DNA from: Sutcliffiella sp. FSL R7-0096
GTDB taxonomy: Bacteria; Bacillota; Bacilli; Bacillales; Bacillaceae_I
Length of the DNA stretch: 64,000 nt
Reading direction: 5' to 3'
Assembly (NCBI RefSeq): GCF_038595065.1
Contig: NZ_CP152003.1
Span: 2,088,001 to 2,152,000 of the forward strand
Of this stretch, positions 54,904 to 64,000 are shown piece by piece. Under the pieces are notes generated by a model. That model was not told the DNA's origin and made no database searches. It saw only the letters and a program-made list of their open reading frames with translations. The position numbers and the translations under genes are program-made. Position 1 is the stretch's first letter. Each line of letters opens with the position of its first letter.

Positions 54904-55986
54904 ATGGAAAAAGTGAAAGTTCTAATAACAGATGATTCCATCTTCATGAGAAAGTTGTTATCGGATCTATTGGATAAACATCCATTGATCGAAGTGGTGG
55001 CAACTGCGAAAAATGGAATAGAAGCATTGGAGAAGATCCATGAATATTCCCCTGATGTCGTTACATTGGATGTAGAGATGCCCAGAATGAACGGTTTGCA
55101 GGCTTTGGATAAAATAATGCAAGACTACCCTGTACCAATTATCATGCTTTCGAGTACCACTGCAGAAGGATCGTTAAACACCATTATTGCCATGGAAAAA
55201 GGAGCAGTGGACTTTGTGGCCAAACCCTCTGGCTCAATATCCTTGGACATTCACAAAGTAAAAGAAGAACTGATCGAGAAAATCCTTCTTGCATCCAAGA
55301 CAAATGTCCGTGTTTTACATCCGGAAAGGAAAAAAGAGGGGAAAGCACTGTCCAAATTGGTGAAGTATAGTAAAATGGACCTATTGGAAAAATTGGCCAA
55401 CACCGAACCTTCTTTGGTTTGCGTTGGTACATCCACCGGTGGTCCGAGAGCTTTACAAGCAATATTGACAAAGATGCCCAAGTCGTTTCCTGCTCCTGTA
55501 TTCATTGTGCAGCATATGCCGAAGCATTTTACAAAATCGCTTGCTAACAGGCTTGACTCCATGAGTGCCATTACCGTGGTGGAAGCGATACATAATCAAA
55601 CCGTGGAAGCGGGAACAGCTTACATTGCACCAGGAGATTTCCACATGGAAGTAATTAAACACAGAGGGAACTTGGTCATCCAACTTCTTGATTCTGCTCC
55701 ACTTAAAGGTCATCGCCCTTCTGTTGATGTATTATTTACATCCATCAGCAAGCTTGCGAACCATAAAAAAGTTGCGGTGATTCTAACTGGAATGGGTAAT
55801 GATGGAACAGCTGGTCTTAGGCAAATGAAGGAAAAGGATGTGGGGTGTACATTGGCACTTGCAGAATCAGAGGGCTCATCCATTGTGTTCGGAATGCCGA
55901 AAGCTGCTATCCAGACAGGTTTTGTAGATGAAGTCCTCGATTTGGACGACGTTGCGCAAAGGATTCAACAATACATATATTCATAG
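54904..55986 (+). CDS. cheB: Protein-glutamate methylesterase CheB
   Basis: 360 residues (B. subtilis 357). A receiver domain (phosphoacceptor Asp in VVTLDVEMPRMNG) is joined to a methylesterase domain. Catalytic Ser is in STGGPRALQ, His in VQHMPKHFTKSLANRLD and Asp in GMGNDGTAGL. Demethylates and deamidates chemoreceptors for adaptation. The gene for its counterpart CheR is not in this operon, as in B. subtilis. Confidence 0.96.
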   Translation: MEKVKVLITDDSIFMRKLLSDLLDKHPLIEVVATAKNGIEALEKIHEYSPDVVTLDVEMPRMNGLQALDKIMQDYPVPIIMLSSTTAEGSLNTIIAMEKGAVDFVAKPSGSISLDIHKVKEELIEKILLASKTNVRVLHPERKKEGKALSKLVKYSKMDLLEKLANTEPSLVCVGTSTGGPRALQAILTKMPKSFPAPVFIVQHMPKHFTKSLANRLDSMSAITVVEAIHNQTVEAGTAYIAPGDFHMEVIKHRGNLVIQLLDSAPLKGHRPSVDVLFTSISKLANHKKVAVILTGMGNDGTAGLRQMKEKDVGCTLALAESEGSSIVFGMPKAAIQTGFVDEVLDLDDVAQRIQQYIYS

Positions 55987-55997
55987 GGGTGCAAGGT

Positions 55998-58037
55998 ATG
56001 GACTTAAACCAATATTTAGATATTTTTCTAGAAGAGAGCAAGGAGCATTTGCAAACGATCAATAATCGGTTATTGGAGTTGGAGAAACAACCGGAAAACA
56101 TTGAAATTGTAAATGAGATTTTCCGTTCTGCGCACACCCTTAAAGGAATGTCCGCAACAATGGGGTATGAGGACCTTGCCAGTCTGACCCATCAAATGGA
56201 GAATGTGCTCGATATGATTCGTAATAGCAAATTGACTGTCACTGCTAATCTATTAGATGTTATTTTCCGCTCTGTTGAGTACCTGGAAGAGATGGTGATT
56301 TCCATTTCAGAAGGAGGGGACGGAAAAAAAGATGTGAAGGATGTGGTCGCTCTCCTTGTTAAAATCGAAAAAGGGGAAGAGTACTTGGCACTGGAAGCAT
56401 CAGGGGTCAAGGACAGCAATGATCATTCTTTTGACTCCTATGAACTTACAATCATGCAGCAATCAGAAGAACTGGGCTACTTCCCATATGAGGTCACTGT
56501 CAGTCTTAGGCAGGATTGCCTTCTGAAGGCTGCCAGAGTATTCATGGTGTTTGAAGTGGTGGAAGGAATCGGGGAAGTGATAAAAAGCAACCCTTCCGTG
56601 GAAATGTTGGAAGAGGAGAAATTTGATCACAGCTTCCAGATTACGATGGTCGCAAAAGAAGAGGCAAGTAGCATAGAAGCAAAAATCATGAAGGTTTCAG
56701 AACTTGATCATGTGAAAGTTATCAAGCTGGATACTAAATCGCTCTCAACGACAGAAATGGAAAGTCAGACAGAGACAGCCATCCAAGAGGCTATATCGGC
56801 CCAGGAAGAAGCAGCTTCAGCAGCCGTCCTTATAAAGAAGCCTGAAGAAAAGGCAACCCCGTCCAAAGGGAATGCTTTATCCAATAAAACCATCAGAGTA
56901 AGCATCGATCGTTTGGATGGCTTGATGAATCTATTTGAAGAACTGGTTATCGACAGAGGTAGACTAGAGCAGATCTCCAAGGAACTTAATGAATCAGAAT
57001 TAACTGAAACGGTTGAAAGAATGTCGCGGATTTCCAATGACCTTCAGAATATCATCTTGAACATGCGTATGGTTCCTATTGAAACAGTCTTTAACAGATT
57101 CCCTAGAATGGTAAGGCAATTAGCGAGAGACTTAGGCAAAAAAGTGGATATCGATATTATAGGCGCGGAAACCGAGCTTGATAGGACAGTGATGGATGAA
57201 ATTGGGGATCCATTGGTCCACCTTTTACGTAACGCGATCGACCATGGCATTGAAACTCCGGAAGTGCGAAATGCAAAGGGGAAGTCTGAGGAAGGAAAAA
57301 TCACCCTAAAAGCCTACCATAGTGGAAATCATGTTTTGATTGAAATCATCGATAATGGTGCAGGTATTTCGAGAGTGAAAGTACTTAACAAAGCAATAAG
57401 TAAAGGGGTCATTGCTGAACAGGATGCAGAAAGGCTGAGTGACCAGGAAGTCTATCAATTGATCCTATCGTCAGGTTTCTCCACTGCGGAAGTCATTTCC
57501 GACATATCAGGTCGAGGAGTTGGCTTGGATGTAGTGAAGAACACGATCGAATCACTTGGAGGAAGAATCACGATTGATTCGGCAGAAGGAAAAGGAACGA
57601 CTTTTTCCATTCAGCTGCCATTAACCCTTTCCATCATCTCTGTTTTATTGACAGAGATTGAAAACGAAAAATATGCGATTCCGCTATCTTCCATCATTGA
57701 GACGGCCATTATAAAAAAAGAAGAAATCTTGACAGCTCACAATCAGGAAGTAATTGATTTTAGAGGCAAAATTGTACCGGTAATTCATTTAGATAAAGTT
57801 TTCCAGGTGGAAAAAGATAGAAAAGAAGACAATCGACCGGAACTATATTCTCTTGTTCTAGTGAAAAAAGGGGAACGGATAGCAGCATTGGTAGTAGATT
57901 CATTTATCGGTCAGCAGGAAGTGGTCCTAAAGGCATTAGGGCAATATCTGAACTCCACATTTGCGATTAGCGGGGCGACCATCCTAGGGGATGGCCAAGT
58001 AGCACTTATTGTAGATTGTAACGCGTTGATTAAATAA
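55998..58037 (+). CDS. cheA: Chemotaxis histidine kinase CheA
   Basis: 679 residues (B. subtilis about 672). P1 Hpt domain with His46 in AHTLKGMSATMG, P2 docking domain about 150-260 and P3 dimer helices. The P4 ATPase follows with NAIDHGIETPE, IDNGAGIS and SDISGRGVGLDVVK, and P5 is CheW-like and ends GDGQVALIVDCNALIK. Phosphorylates CheY and CheB. The ATG at 55998 matches the family start; a GTG at 55989 is in the ribosome binding region. Confidence 0.97.
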   Translation: MDLNQYLDIFLEESKEHLQTINNRLLELEKQPENIEIVNEIFRSAHTLKGMSATMGYEDLASLTHQMENVLDMIRNSKLTVTANLLDVIFRSVEYLEEMVISISEGGDGKKDVKDVVALLVKIEKGEEYLALEASGVKDSNDHSFDSYELTIMQQSEELGYFPYEVTVSLRQDCLLKAARVFMVFEVVEGIGEVIKSNPSVEMLEEEKFDHSFQITMVAKEEASSIEAKIMKVSELDHVKVIKLDTKSLSTTEMESQTETAIQEAISAQEEAASAAVLIKKPEEKATPSKGNALSNKTIRVSIDRLDGLMNLFEELVIDRGRLEQISKELNESELTETVERMSRISNDLQNIILNMRMVPIETVFNRFPRMVRQLARDLGKKVDIDIIGAETELDRTVMDEIGDPLVHLLRNAIDHGIETPEVRNAKGKSEEGKITLKAYHSGNHVLIEIIDNGAGISRVKVLNKAISKGVIAEQDAERLSDQEVYQLILSSGFSTAEVISDISGRGVGLDVVKNTIESLGGRITIDSAEGKGTTFSIQLPLTLSIISVLLTEIENEKYAIPLSSIIETAIIKKEEILTAHNQEVIDFRGKIVPVIHLDKVFQVEKDRKEDNRPELYSLVLVKKGERIAALVVDSFIGQQEVVLKALGQYLNSTFAISGATILGDGQVALIVDCNALIK

Positions 58038-58061
58038 GCTAGAAGATAGGAGGCAAAGAAG

Positions 58062-58511
58062 ATGCAGGAAACCTTACAGAAGATGAAGCTTATCGTTTTC
58101 GAGCTAAAGGGAGAGGAATATGCCATCCCTGTACAGCAAGTACGTTCCATTGAAAAGTTGATGCCAATAACGCGTGTACCCAATGTCGCTCCATATATTA
58201 AAGGGGTTATCAATCTTAGAGGAGTCATCATTCCCATCGTAGATCTGCGTTCCCGCTTTGATTTAGAGATAACTTCCCCTTCGGAATCATCCCGGATCAT
58301 CATTACCGTTATTGAGGATATGGAGGTTGGATTTATTGTGGATGCAGCAAATGACGTCATTGATATAACGGAAGATACAATAGAGCCTGCACCGGATGTT
58401 GTTGGCTCTGTGGAGAACAAATATGTAAAAGGTGTTGTGAAAATCGATAAAAGACTTTTCGTATGTCTAGATTTAGATGAAGTCCTCCAACTGGAACAGC
58501 TCAAGGGATGA
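58062..58511 (+). CDS. cheW: Chemotaxis coupling protein CheW
   Basis: 149 residues (B. subtilis 156). SH3-like coupling protein joining receptors and CheA. GEEYAIPVQQVRSIEKLMPI, RVPNVAPYIKGVINLRGVII and PVVDLRSRF-type IPIVDLRSRF segments are the family marks. The ATG follows AGGAGGCAAAGAAG. cheC starts 10 bases after the stop. Confidence 0.97.
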   Translation: MQETLQKMKLIVFELKGEEYAIPVQQVRSIEKLMPITRVPNVAPYIKGVINLRGVIIPIVDLRSRFDLEITSPSESSRIIITVIEDMEVGFIVDAANDVIDITEDTIEPAPDVVGSVENKYVKGVVKIDKRLFVCLDLDEVLQLEQLKG

Positions 58512-58521
58512 GGGAGGAATA

Positions 58522-59148
58522 ATGAATAATATAGAGAAACTGAATGAATTGGATCTCCTTAAAGAATTGGGAAACATAGGGGCTGGGAATGCTGCGACCG
58601 CCTTGTCCCAGCTGCTAGATAAAGAGATAAATATGAATGTTCCACTCGCGCGAATAGTCTCGTTCAACGAAATGATGGACCTCATGGGGGGCTCCGACAG
58701 ACCTGTTGCAGCTGTATTCTTGCGAATGGAAGGAGAGTTGTCGGGAAGTCTATTCTTTGTCCTTTCCATTGACGATGCCACTAAGCTTGTCAAGCAACTC
58801 ATACAAGATAATCAGTTAACCGAGCAGAACCTTCCATCCCATGAACTTGGCCTATCCGCTCTTCAAGAGGTTGGAAATATCATATCCGCACATTATTTGA
58901 CTGCGTTATCAGAATGCATAGGGTTAGTGGTGACTCCTTCAGTGCCACAGGTAACCATTGACATGGTAGGGGCTATTGTTGTCACAGGTCTCTTGGAAAT
59001 ATCCCATTTCAGTGACCATTCTATTTTCATCGATACAGAATTGACGGAAACGACGGATAATCTGGTTCAAAAGACAAAAGGCCATTTTTTCCTTATCCCC
59101 TATCCTGATTCGTTCGAGAAAATCCTGGCAGCTTTGGGTGAGAAATAA
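58522..59148 (+). CDS. cheC: CheY-P phosphatase CheC
   Basis: 208 residues (B. subtilis 209). Dephosphorylates CheY-P and binds CheD, forming the Bacillus feedback adaptation system. Both D/SxxxExxN active motifs are intact: DLLKELGN near residue 10 and SALQEVGN near residue 113. The ATG at 58522 follows GAGGGAGGAATA; an upstream in-frame start at 58477 lies inside cheW and was rejected. Its stop overlaps the cheD ATG. Confidence 0.96.
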   Translation: MNNIEKLNELDLLKELGNIGAGNAATALSQLLDKEINMNVPLARIVSFNEMMDLMGGSDRPVAAVFLRMEGELSGSLFFVLSIDDATKLVKQLIQDNQLTEQNLPSHELGLSALQEVGNIISAHYLTALSECIGLVVTPSVPQVTIDMVGAIVVTGLLEISHFSDHSIFIDTELTETTDNLVQKTKGHFFLIPYPDSFEKILAALGEK

Positions 59149-59648
59149 TGCTAGAGCTTGCAACTGTCGTTAAAGTAGGTATTGCAGAAATGGGTATAGT
59201 CAAGGCTCCGCAACTTATTCGTACATCAGGTCTTGGCTCCTGTGTTGGGGTTGTTATTTTTGATCCCACCTCTAAAACTGCCGGAATGGTCCATGTGATG
59301 CTGCCTGATTCAAGCTTGTCCCGGCTGACAGCTATCAATGTGAACAAATATGCAGATACGGGAATCGTACATCTAGTGGACTCACTCCTTCTAAAGGGGT
59401 TGAAGCCTTATAGCATGAAGGCCAAGATTGCAGGTGGGGCACAGATGTTTCAATTCAATAGCCCAACCAGTGAGATGATGAGGATCGGACCGAGAAATGT
59501 GGAAGCGGTAAAAGGGAAATTGGCAGCCTTGCATATTCCACTTCTCAGTGAAGATTGTGGAGGAAACAACGGAAGGACCATAGAGTTTAATCCTGAAAAT
59601 GGGAAATTGATGATAAAAACAGTAAATAAAGGTATTCGTTACATCTAA
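59148..59648 (+). CDS. cheD: Chemoreceptor glutamine deamidase CheD
   Basis: 166 residues, equal to B. subtilis. Deamidates receptors and stimulates CheC. Catalytic Cys in TSGLGSCVGVVIFD and His in AGMVHVMLPDS are intact, with the family C-terminal LAALHIPLLSEDCGGNNGRT. In B. subtilis sigD follows closely; here a family B element separates them. Confidence 0.96.
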   Translation: MLELATVVKVGIAEMGIVKAPQLIRTSGLGSCVGVVIFDPTSKTAGMVHVMLPDSSLSRLTAINVNKYADTGIVHLVDSLLLKGLKPYSMKAKIAGGAQMFQFNSPTSEMMRIGPRNVEAVKGKLAALHIPLLSEDCGGNNGRTIEFNPENGKLMIKTVNKGIRYI

Positions 59649-59668
59649 TGCTTTCGGTCTTAGGATTA

Positions 59669-59850
59669 GGCACTTTTCGAAAACTTTGTTGCTTTTACGT
59701 ACTTTTAAAACCAACCGTTATATTCCTTATTGTCGTACTCTTTTCCTGCGGTAATAAATTTACTACTGCAATTTTTAGAGTAAGTACGCAGTAAAAGTCC
59801 AATTACCGACTTTTTACTAGTTAATAGCAACAATCTTTGAGAAAAGAGCC
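59669..59850 (-). mobile_element. MITE-like element, family B copy 3 (reverse), between cheD and sigD
   Basis: 182 bp, in reverse orientation to the other three. Read on the minus strand it starts GGCTCTTTTCTCAAAGATTG and ends AAAGTTTTCGAAAAGTGCC. The 8-bp direct repeat TAGGATTA flanks it at 59661-59668 and 59851-59858. The internal stem GTAAAAGTC (59791-59799) with GACTTTTTAC (59808-59817) is kept with one bulge. The right end lies 24 bases before the sigD start, adjacent to the sigD ribosome binding site. Confidence 0.85.
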
Positions 59851-59874
59851 TAGGATTATATTAGGAGGAAAGCC

Positions 59875-60639
59875 ATGACTACTTCAACTTCAACGAACGA
59901 TTCCACTTACTGGAATCTGTGGAAAACCAAAAAAGATCCCGACGCTGGAGATTTTCTTGTAAAAAAATATATGCCTCTTGTCCATTACCATGTGCAGCGG
60001 ATTTCAACTGGCCTTCCCAAAAGTGTGAAAAGGGAAGAATTGAAAAGCTTGGCTTTCATGGGCTTGTTTGATGCTATCGAAAAATTTGACCCTTCGCGGG
60101 ACCTGAAATTTGATACATATGCTTCTTTTAGGATCAGAGGTTCTATTATAGATGGATTAAGAAAAGAGGATTGGCTGCCAAGGAGTGTAAGGGAGAAGGC
60201 AAAACGAATTGAGTCCACTTTGGAGAAGCTTGAACAAAGCCTGATGAGGAATGCGACCTTGGAAGAAGTGGCATTGCATCTCGGTATGCCAGAAGAAGAA
60301 GTGGCAACCGTCCTGCATGAGGTATTCTACTCCAACATCCTCTCCATGGACGAAATGCCGAAGGAGAACGATGAAGTGTCCCAAGGCGCATATGTCCTCA
60401 AGGACGATAAGACCATCTCTCCTGAGGAGGAACTCATCAAGTCCGAAGCCATACAGCAACTCATCCGTCATATTGAAAGTTTGACAGAGAATGAGCAAAT
60501 TGTAATCAGCTTGTTTTATAAAGAAGAACTGACACTTACAGAAATTGGACAAGTACTGGGACTTACCACATCCCGTATCTCCCAGATACATTCCAAAGCA
60601 ATCGTTAAATTAAGGAAGCAACTAGATCCTGTATGGTAA
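59875..60639 (+). CDS. sigD: RNA polymerase sigma-D (SigD/FliA family)
   Basis: 254 residues, equal to B. subtilis SigD. Directs late flagellar, chemoreceptor and autolysin genes. Region 2 includes LKFDTYASFRIRGSIIDGLR, followed by DWLPRSVREKAKRIE. Region 4 has the helix-turn-helix ELTLTEIGQVLGLTTSRISQ. The ATG follows TTAGGAGGAAAGCC. The gene lies between two inverted family B copies, unusual for an operon gene. FlgM is not in the window. Confidence 0.97.
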   Translation: MTTSTSTNDSTYWNLWKTKKDPDAGDFLVKKYMPLVHYHVQRISTGLPKSVKREELKSLAFMGLFDAIEKFDPSRDLKFDTYASFRIRGSIIDGLRKEDWLPRSVREKAKRIESTLEKLEQSLMRNATLEEVALHLGMPEEEVATVLHEVFYSNILSMDEMPKENDEVSQGAYVLKDDKTISPEEELIKSEAIQQLIRHIESLTENEQIVISLFYKEELTLTEIGQVLGLTTSRISQIHSKAIVKLRKQLDPVW

Positions 60640-60651
60640 ACTGGACATGTA

Positions 60652-60681
60652 GCCGGCTGTTATTTTAATCATTCAGCCGGC
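60652..60681 (+). other. Hairpin directly after sigD
   Basis: GCCGGCTG (60652-60659) pairs perfectly with CAGCCGGC (60674-60681) around a 14-base loop, 13 bases after the sigD stop. No T-run, so it may stabilise or pause transcripts rather than terminate them. Confidence 0.5.
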
Positions 60682-60689
60682 AATTGTAA

Positions 60690-60890
60690 AAGCTCTTTAC
60701 TAAAAGATTGTTGCTATTCACCAAGAAAAAGTCGGCAATAGGACTTTTTACAGAATAAGTCGGCAATAGGACTCTTTACTGCTTACATACCCTAAAATAT
60801 GCAGGCGGCCTTTTTAGTACAACTGGGAAAAGAGCACGACAGTATTACATTTAACGGTGACATCGAAAATACGAAACAATAACAAAGAGT
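60690..60890 (+). mobile_element. MITE-like element, family B copy 4, between sigD and swrB
   Basis: 201 bp, forward. The left end (AAGCTCTTTACTAAAAGATT) and right end are degenerate; the last 14 or so bases of the consensus are missing. AATTGTAA flanks it on both sides (60682-60689, 60891-60898). The internal hairpin region is duplicated: AAGTCGGCAATAGGACTTTT at 60729 and a near-identical unit at 60757, period 28. GGGAAAAGAGCACGACAGTA is conserved with copies 1 and 2. It takes up most of the 276-base gap. Confidence 0.75.
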
Positions 60891-60915
60891 AATTGTAAAA
60901 AAGGACTGTGAGAAC

Positions 60916-61386
60916 ATGTTAATAATCTTCACCATCGTAAATTTCGCATTAATACTTCTTGCGATTTTTTTTATTATCTTGCTTTACATTAAATTTTCCA
61001 CCATACAACAGCTTGAACAGGAATATCGACGTCTGCTTCAGGAAGCCGAAGATACTATAAGCAGTTATGTACTGGAAATGAAAGAAGAGAACACTACTTT
61101 CCTGAGAAGGCTGAATGAAAATTCCACTGAGACAGAAGACAACAAGATGGAAAGATTTGATGAACGAGAAGACAACCTATCTCCTACGGATGTTAAGGAA
61201 CTACTTGCACAAGAAAGCCAGGAGATATACGAAGAACCACAACTCGAACAGAAGGCTTTTGAAGATTGGAATATAAAAGATCAGGTGCTGCATCTGCGTA
61301 ATGAGGGGAAAACATCTGAAGAAATTGCTAGAAAGCTTAACAAGGGGAAGACGGAAATAGAATTACTGCTTAAATTTCGACAATGA
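60916..61386 (+). CDS. swrB: Swarming motility protein SwrB (YlxL)
   Basis: 156 residues (B. subtilis 167). Single N-terminal membrane helix (about residues 2-25), then an acidic helical region and a C-terminal helix-turn-helix-like end (NEGKTSEEIARKLNKGKTEI). SwrB promotes FliG/FliF assembly and flagellar type III export activation in B. subtilis. Last gene of the fla/che operon. The ribosome binding site AAAGGACTGTGAG is modest. Confidence 0.9.
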   Translation: MLIIFTIVNFALILLAIFFIILLYIKFSTIQQLEQEYRRLLQEAEDTISSYVLEMKEENTTFLRRLNENSTETEDNKMERFDEREDNLSPTDVKELLAQESQEIYEEPQLEQKAFEDWNIKDQVLHLRNEGKTSEEIARKLNKGKTEIELLLKFRQ

Positions 61387-61400
61387 AATCTATTTAAAAC

Positions 61401-61429
61401 TTGATTGTAAAAAGTGATTGTGATATATT
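61401..61429 (+). promoter_or_regulatory. Sigma-A promoter of rpsB
   Basis: TTGATT (61401-61406), a 17-base spacer and TATATT (61424-61429), 14 bases after the swrB stop. Confidence 0.7.
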
Positions 61430-61435
61430 TATTTT

Positions 61436-62252
<817 letters not shown>

Positions 62253-62267
62253 TTTGATTTAAGAAAA

Positions 62268-62306
62268 AAGGTGATAAGAGGGGAAAGCCTTTTATCACTT
62301 TTTTTT
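62268..62306 (+). terminator. Terminator or attenuator between rpsB and tsf
   Basis: AAGGTGATAAGAGG pairs with CCTTTTATCACTT (62288-62300) and leads into eight T. A strong stem, but tsf normally shares the rpsB transcript, so partial read-through is expected. Confidence 0.8.
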
Positions 62307-62362
62307 GGAAAATATGACATTCGTTATAAAACTATTTACATATCCTAAGGAGGAAATGAACA

Positions 62363-63244
62363 ATGGCTGTTACTGCTCAAATGGTAAAAGAATTACGTGA
62401 AAAAACTGGCGCTGGCATGATGGATTGCAAAAAAGCGTTAACGGAAACAAACGGAGACATGGAAAAAGCAATCGATTTCTTGCGTGAGAAAGGTATTGCT
62501 AAAGCTGCAAAGAAAACAGATCGTATCGCTGCTGAAGGTCTAACTGCCATCGTAACTAAAGGAAACGAAGCGGTTATCCTTGAAGTGAACTCCGAGACTG
62601 ACTTTGTTGCGAAAAACGAAGGTTTCAAAACCCTTGTAAATGAATTAGGAGAATTCCTTATCTCCAACAAGCCGGAGTCTGTAGAAGTAGCTCTTGAAGC
62701 AAAAATGGACAACGGTGTTGCAGTTTCTGAACACATCAACTCTGCAATCGCTAAAATTGGTGAGAAATTGACTCTTCGTCGCTACACTATCGTAACAAAA
62801 ACTGACGCAGACGCATTCGGTGCATACTTGCACATGGGCGGACGCATCGGTGTATTAACTCTTCTTGAAGGCACTACTGATGAAGCTGCAGCAAAAGACG
62901 TTGCTATGCACATCGCTGCCATCAACCCTAAATACATCTCTCGTGACGAAGTTTCCCAAGAAGAAGCTGACCGCGAGCGCAAAGTATTAACTGAACAAGC
63001 TCTAAACGAAGGTAAGCCTGAAAACATCGTAGCTAAAATGGTTGAAGGGCGTCTTGGAAAATACTTCGAAGATATCTGCCTACTAGATCAAACTTTCGTT
63101 AAGAACCCTGACATGAAAGTGCGTCAATTCGTAGAAAGCAAAGGCGCTACTGTAAAATCCTTCATCCGTTACGAAGTTGGAGAAGGAATCGAAAAACGTC
63201 AAGACAACTTTGCTGAAGAAGTAATGAGCCAAGTTAAAAAATAA
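62363..63244 (+). CDS. tsf: Translation elongation factor Ts
   Basis: 293 residues, equal to B. subtilis. Guanine nucleotide exchange factor for EF-Tu. The UBA-like start ([20 protein letters not shown]) and the exchange motif [12 protein letters not shown] are complete. The ATG follows AAGGAGGAAATGAACA. Confidence 0.98.
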   Translation: MAVTAQMVKELREKTGAGMMDCKKALTETNGDMEKAIDFLREKGIAKAAKKTDRIAAEGLTAIVTKGNEAVILEVNSETDFVAKNEGFKTLVNELGEFLISNKPESVEVALEAKMDNGVAVSEHINSAIAKIGEKLTLRRYTIVTKTDADAFGAYLHMGGRIGVLTLLEGTTDEAAAKDVAMHIAAINPKYISRDEVSQEEADRERKVLTEQALNEGKPENIVAKMVEGRLGKYFEDICLLDQTFVKNPDMKVRQFVESKGATVKSFIRYEVGEGIEKRQDNFAEEVMSQVKK

Positions 63245-63260
63245 GAGGAACAACATATAT

Positions 63261-63293
63261 AAGAGGGGAACACAATATGTGTTCCTCTTTTTA
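63261..63293 (+). terminator. Terminator after tsf
   Basis: AAGAGGGGAACAC (63261-63273) pairs with GTGTTCCTCTT (63279-63289), one bulged G, followed by more T. Strong. Confidence 0.9.
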
Positions 63294-63353
63294 GGAAAAA
63301 TATTTTATAATGATTCTGTTTAAGTGTAAGTATTAGTCCTAGAGAAAGAACCT

Positions 63354-64000
<647 letters not shown>

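Overview
The window is a low-to-moderate GC Firmicute chromosome segment. Its gene order and protein lengths match the Bacillus subtilis region running from sdaAB to pyrH. This points to a motile, spore-former-type Bacillaceae species; the genus cannot be fixed from the sequence alone. Nearly all genes lie on the + strand in long co-directional operons, and all are housekeeping or motility genes. I see no prophage, CRISPR array, tRNA, rRNA or complete insertion sequence.

Layout: (1) 1-3488, serine dehydratase subunits (sdaAB partial, sdaAA) overlapping recG. (2) 3557-7450, the FapR-controlled lipid module fapR-plsX-fabD-fabG-acpP, with a clear FapR operator over the fapR promoter. (3) 7657-13346, rnc-smc-ftsY. 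(4) 13790-18090, ylxM-ffh, rpsP-khpA, rimM-trmD-rplS (SRP, ribosome and tRNA maturation). (5) 18156-22370, lepB-rbgA-rnhB-ylqG-ylqH; lepB lies between two copies of a small inserted repeat, and ylqG/ylqH look like small relatives of FliK and the FlhB C-terminal domain. (6) 22546-33426, sucCD (with a cre-like site), dprA, topA, trmFO, xerC-hslV-hslU-codY, ending in a strong terminator. (7) 33621-61386, the roughly 28 kb fla/che operon: basal body, rod, hook, switch, export apparatus, flhF/flhG, chemotaxis genes, sigD and swrB. (8) 61401-64000, rpsB-tsf and partial pyrH.

The most unusual content is in the gaps between genes. A previously unlabelled MITE-like family (called B here) has four copies, at 18156-18340, 18969-19153, 59669-59850 (reverse) and 60690-60890. 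Each copy carries relics of about 25-bp imperfect terminal inverted repeats, all have 8-bp flanking direct repeats, and most carry an internal hairpin. Two direct copies bracket lepB, and two inverted copies bracket sigD inside the motility operon. A second, GC-rich repeat family (called A here) occupies the gaps before acpP, smc, ylxM (two opposed copies) and pyrH.

Other points are a FlgE hook protein almost twice the usual Bacillus length because of a central insert of about 195 residues, and a hairpin placed between the Shine-Dalgarno sequence and start codon of swrD. There is also a 15-bp perfect stem just before xerC. The genes combine growth functions (lipid, ribosome, SRP, DNA replication and segregation) with a complete flagellar and CheC/CheD/FliY-type chemotaxis system headed by CodY.
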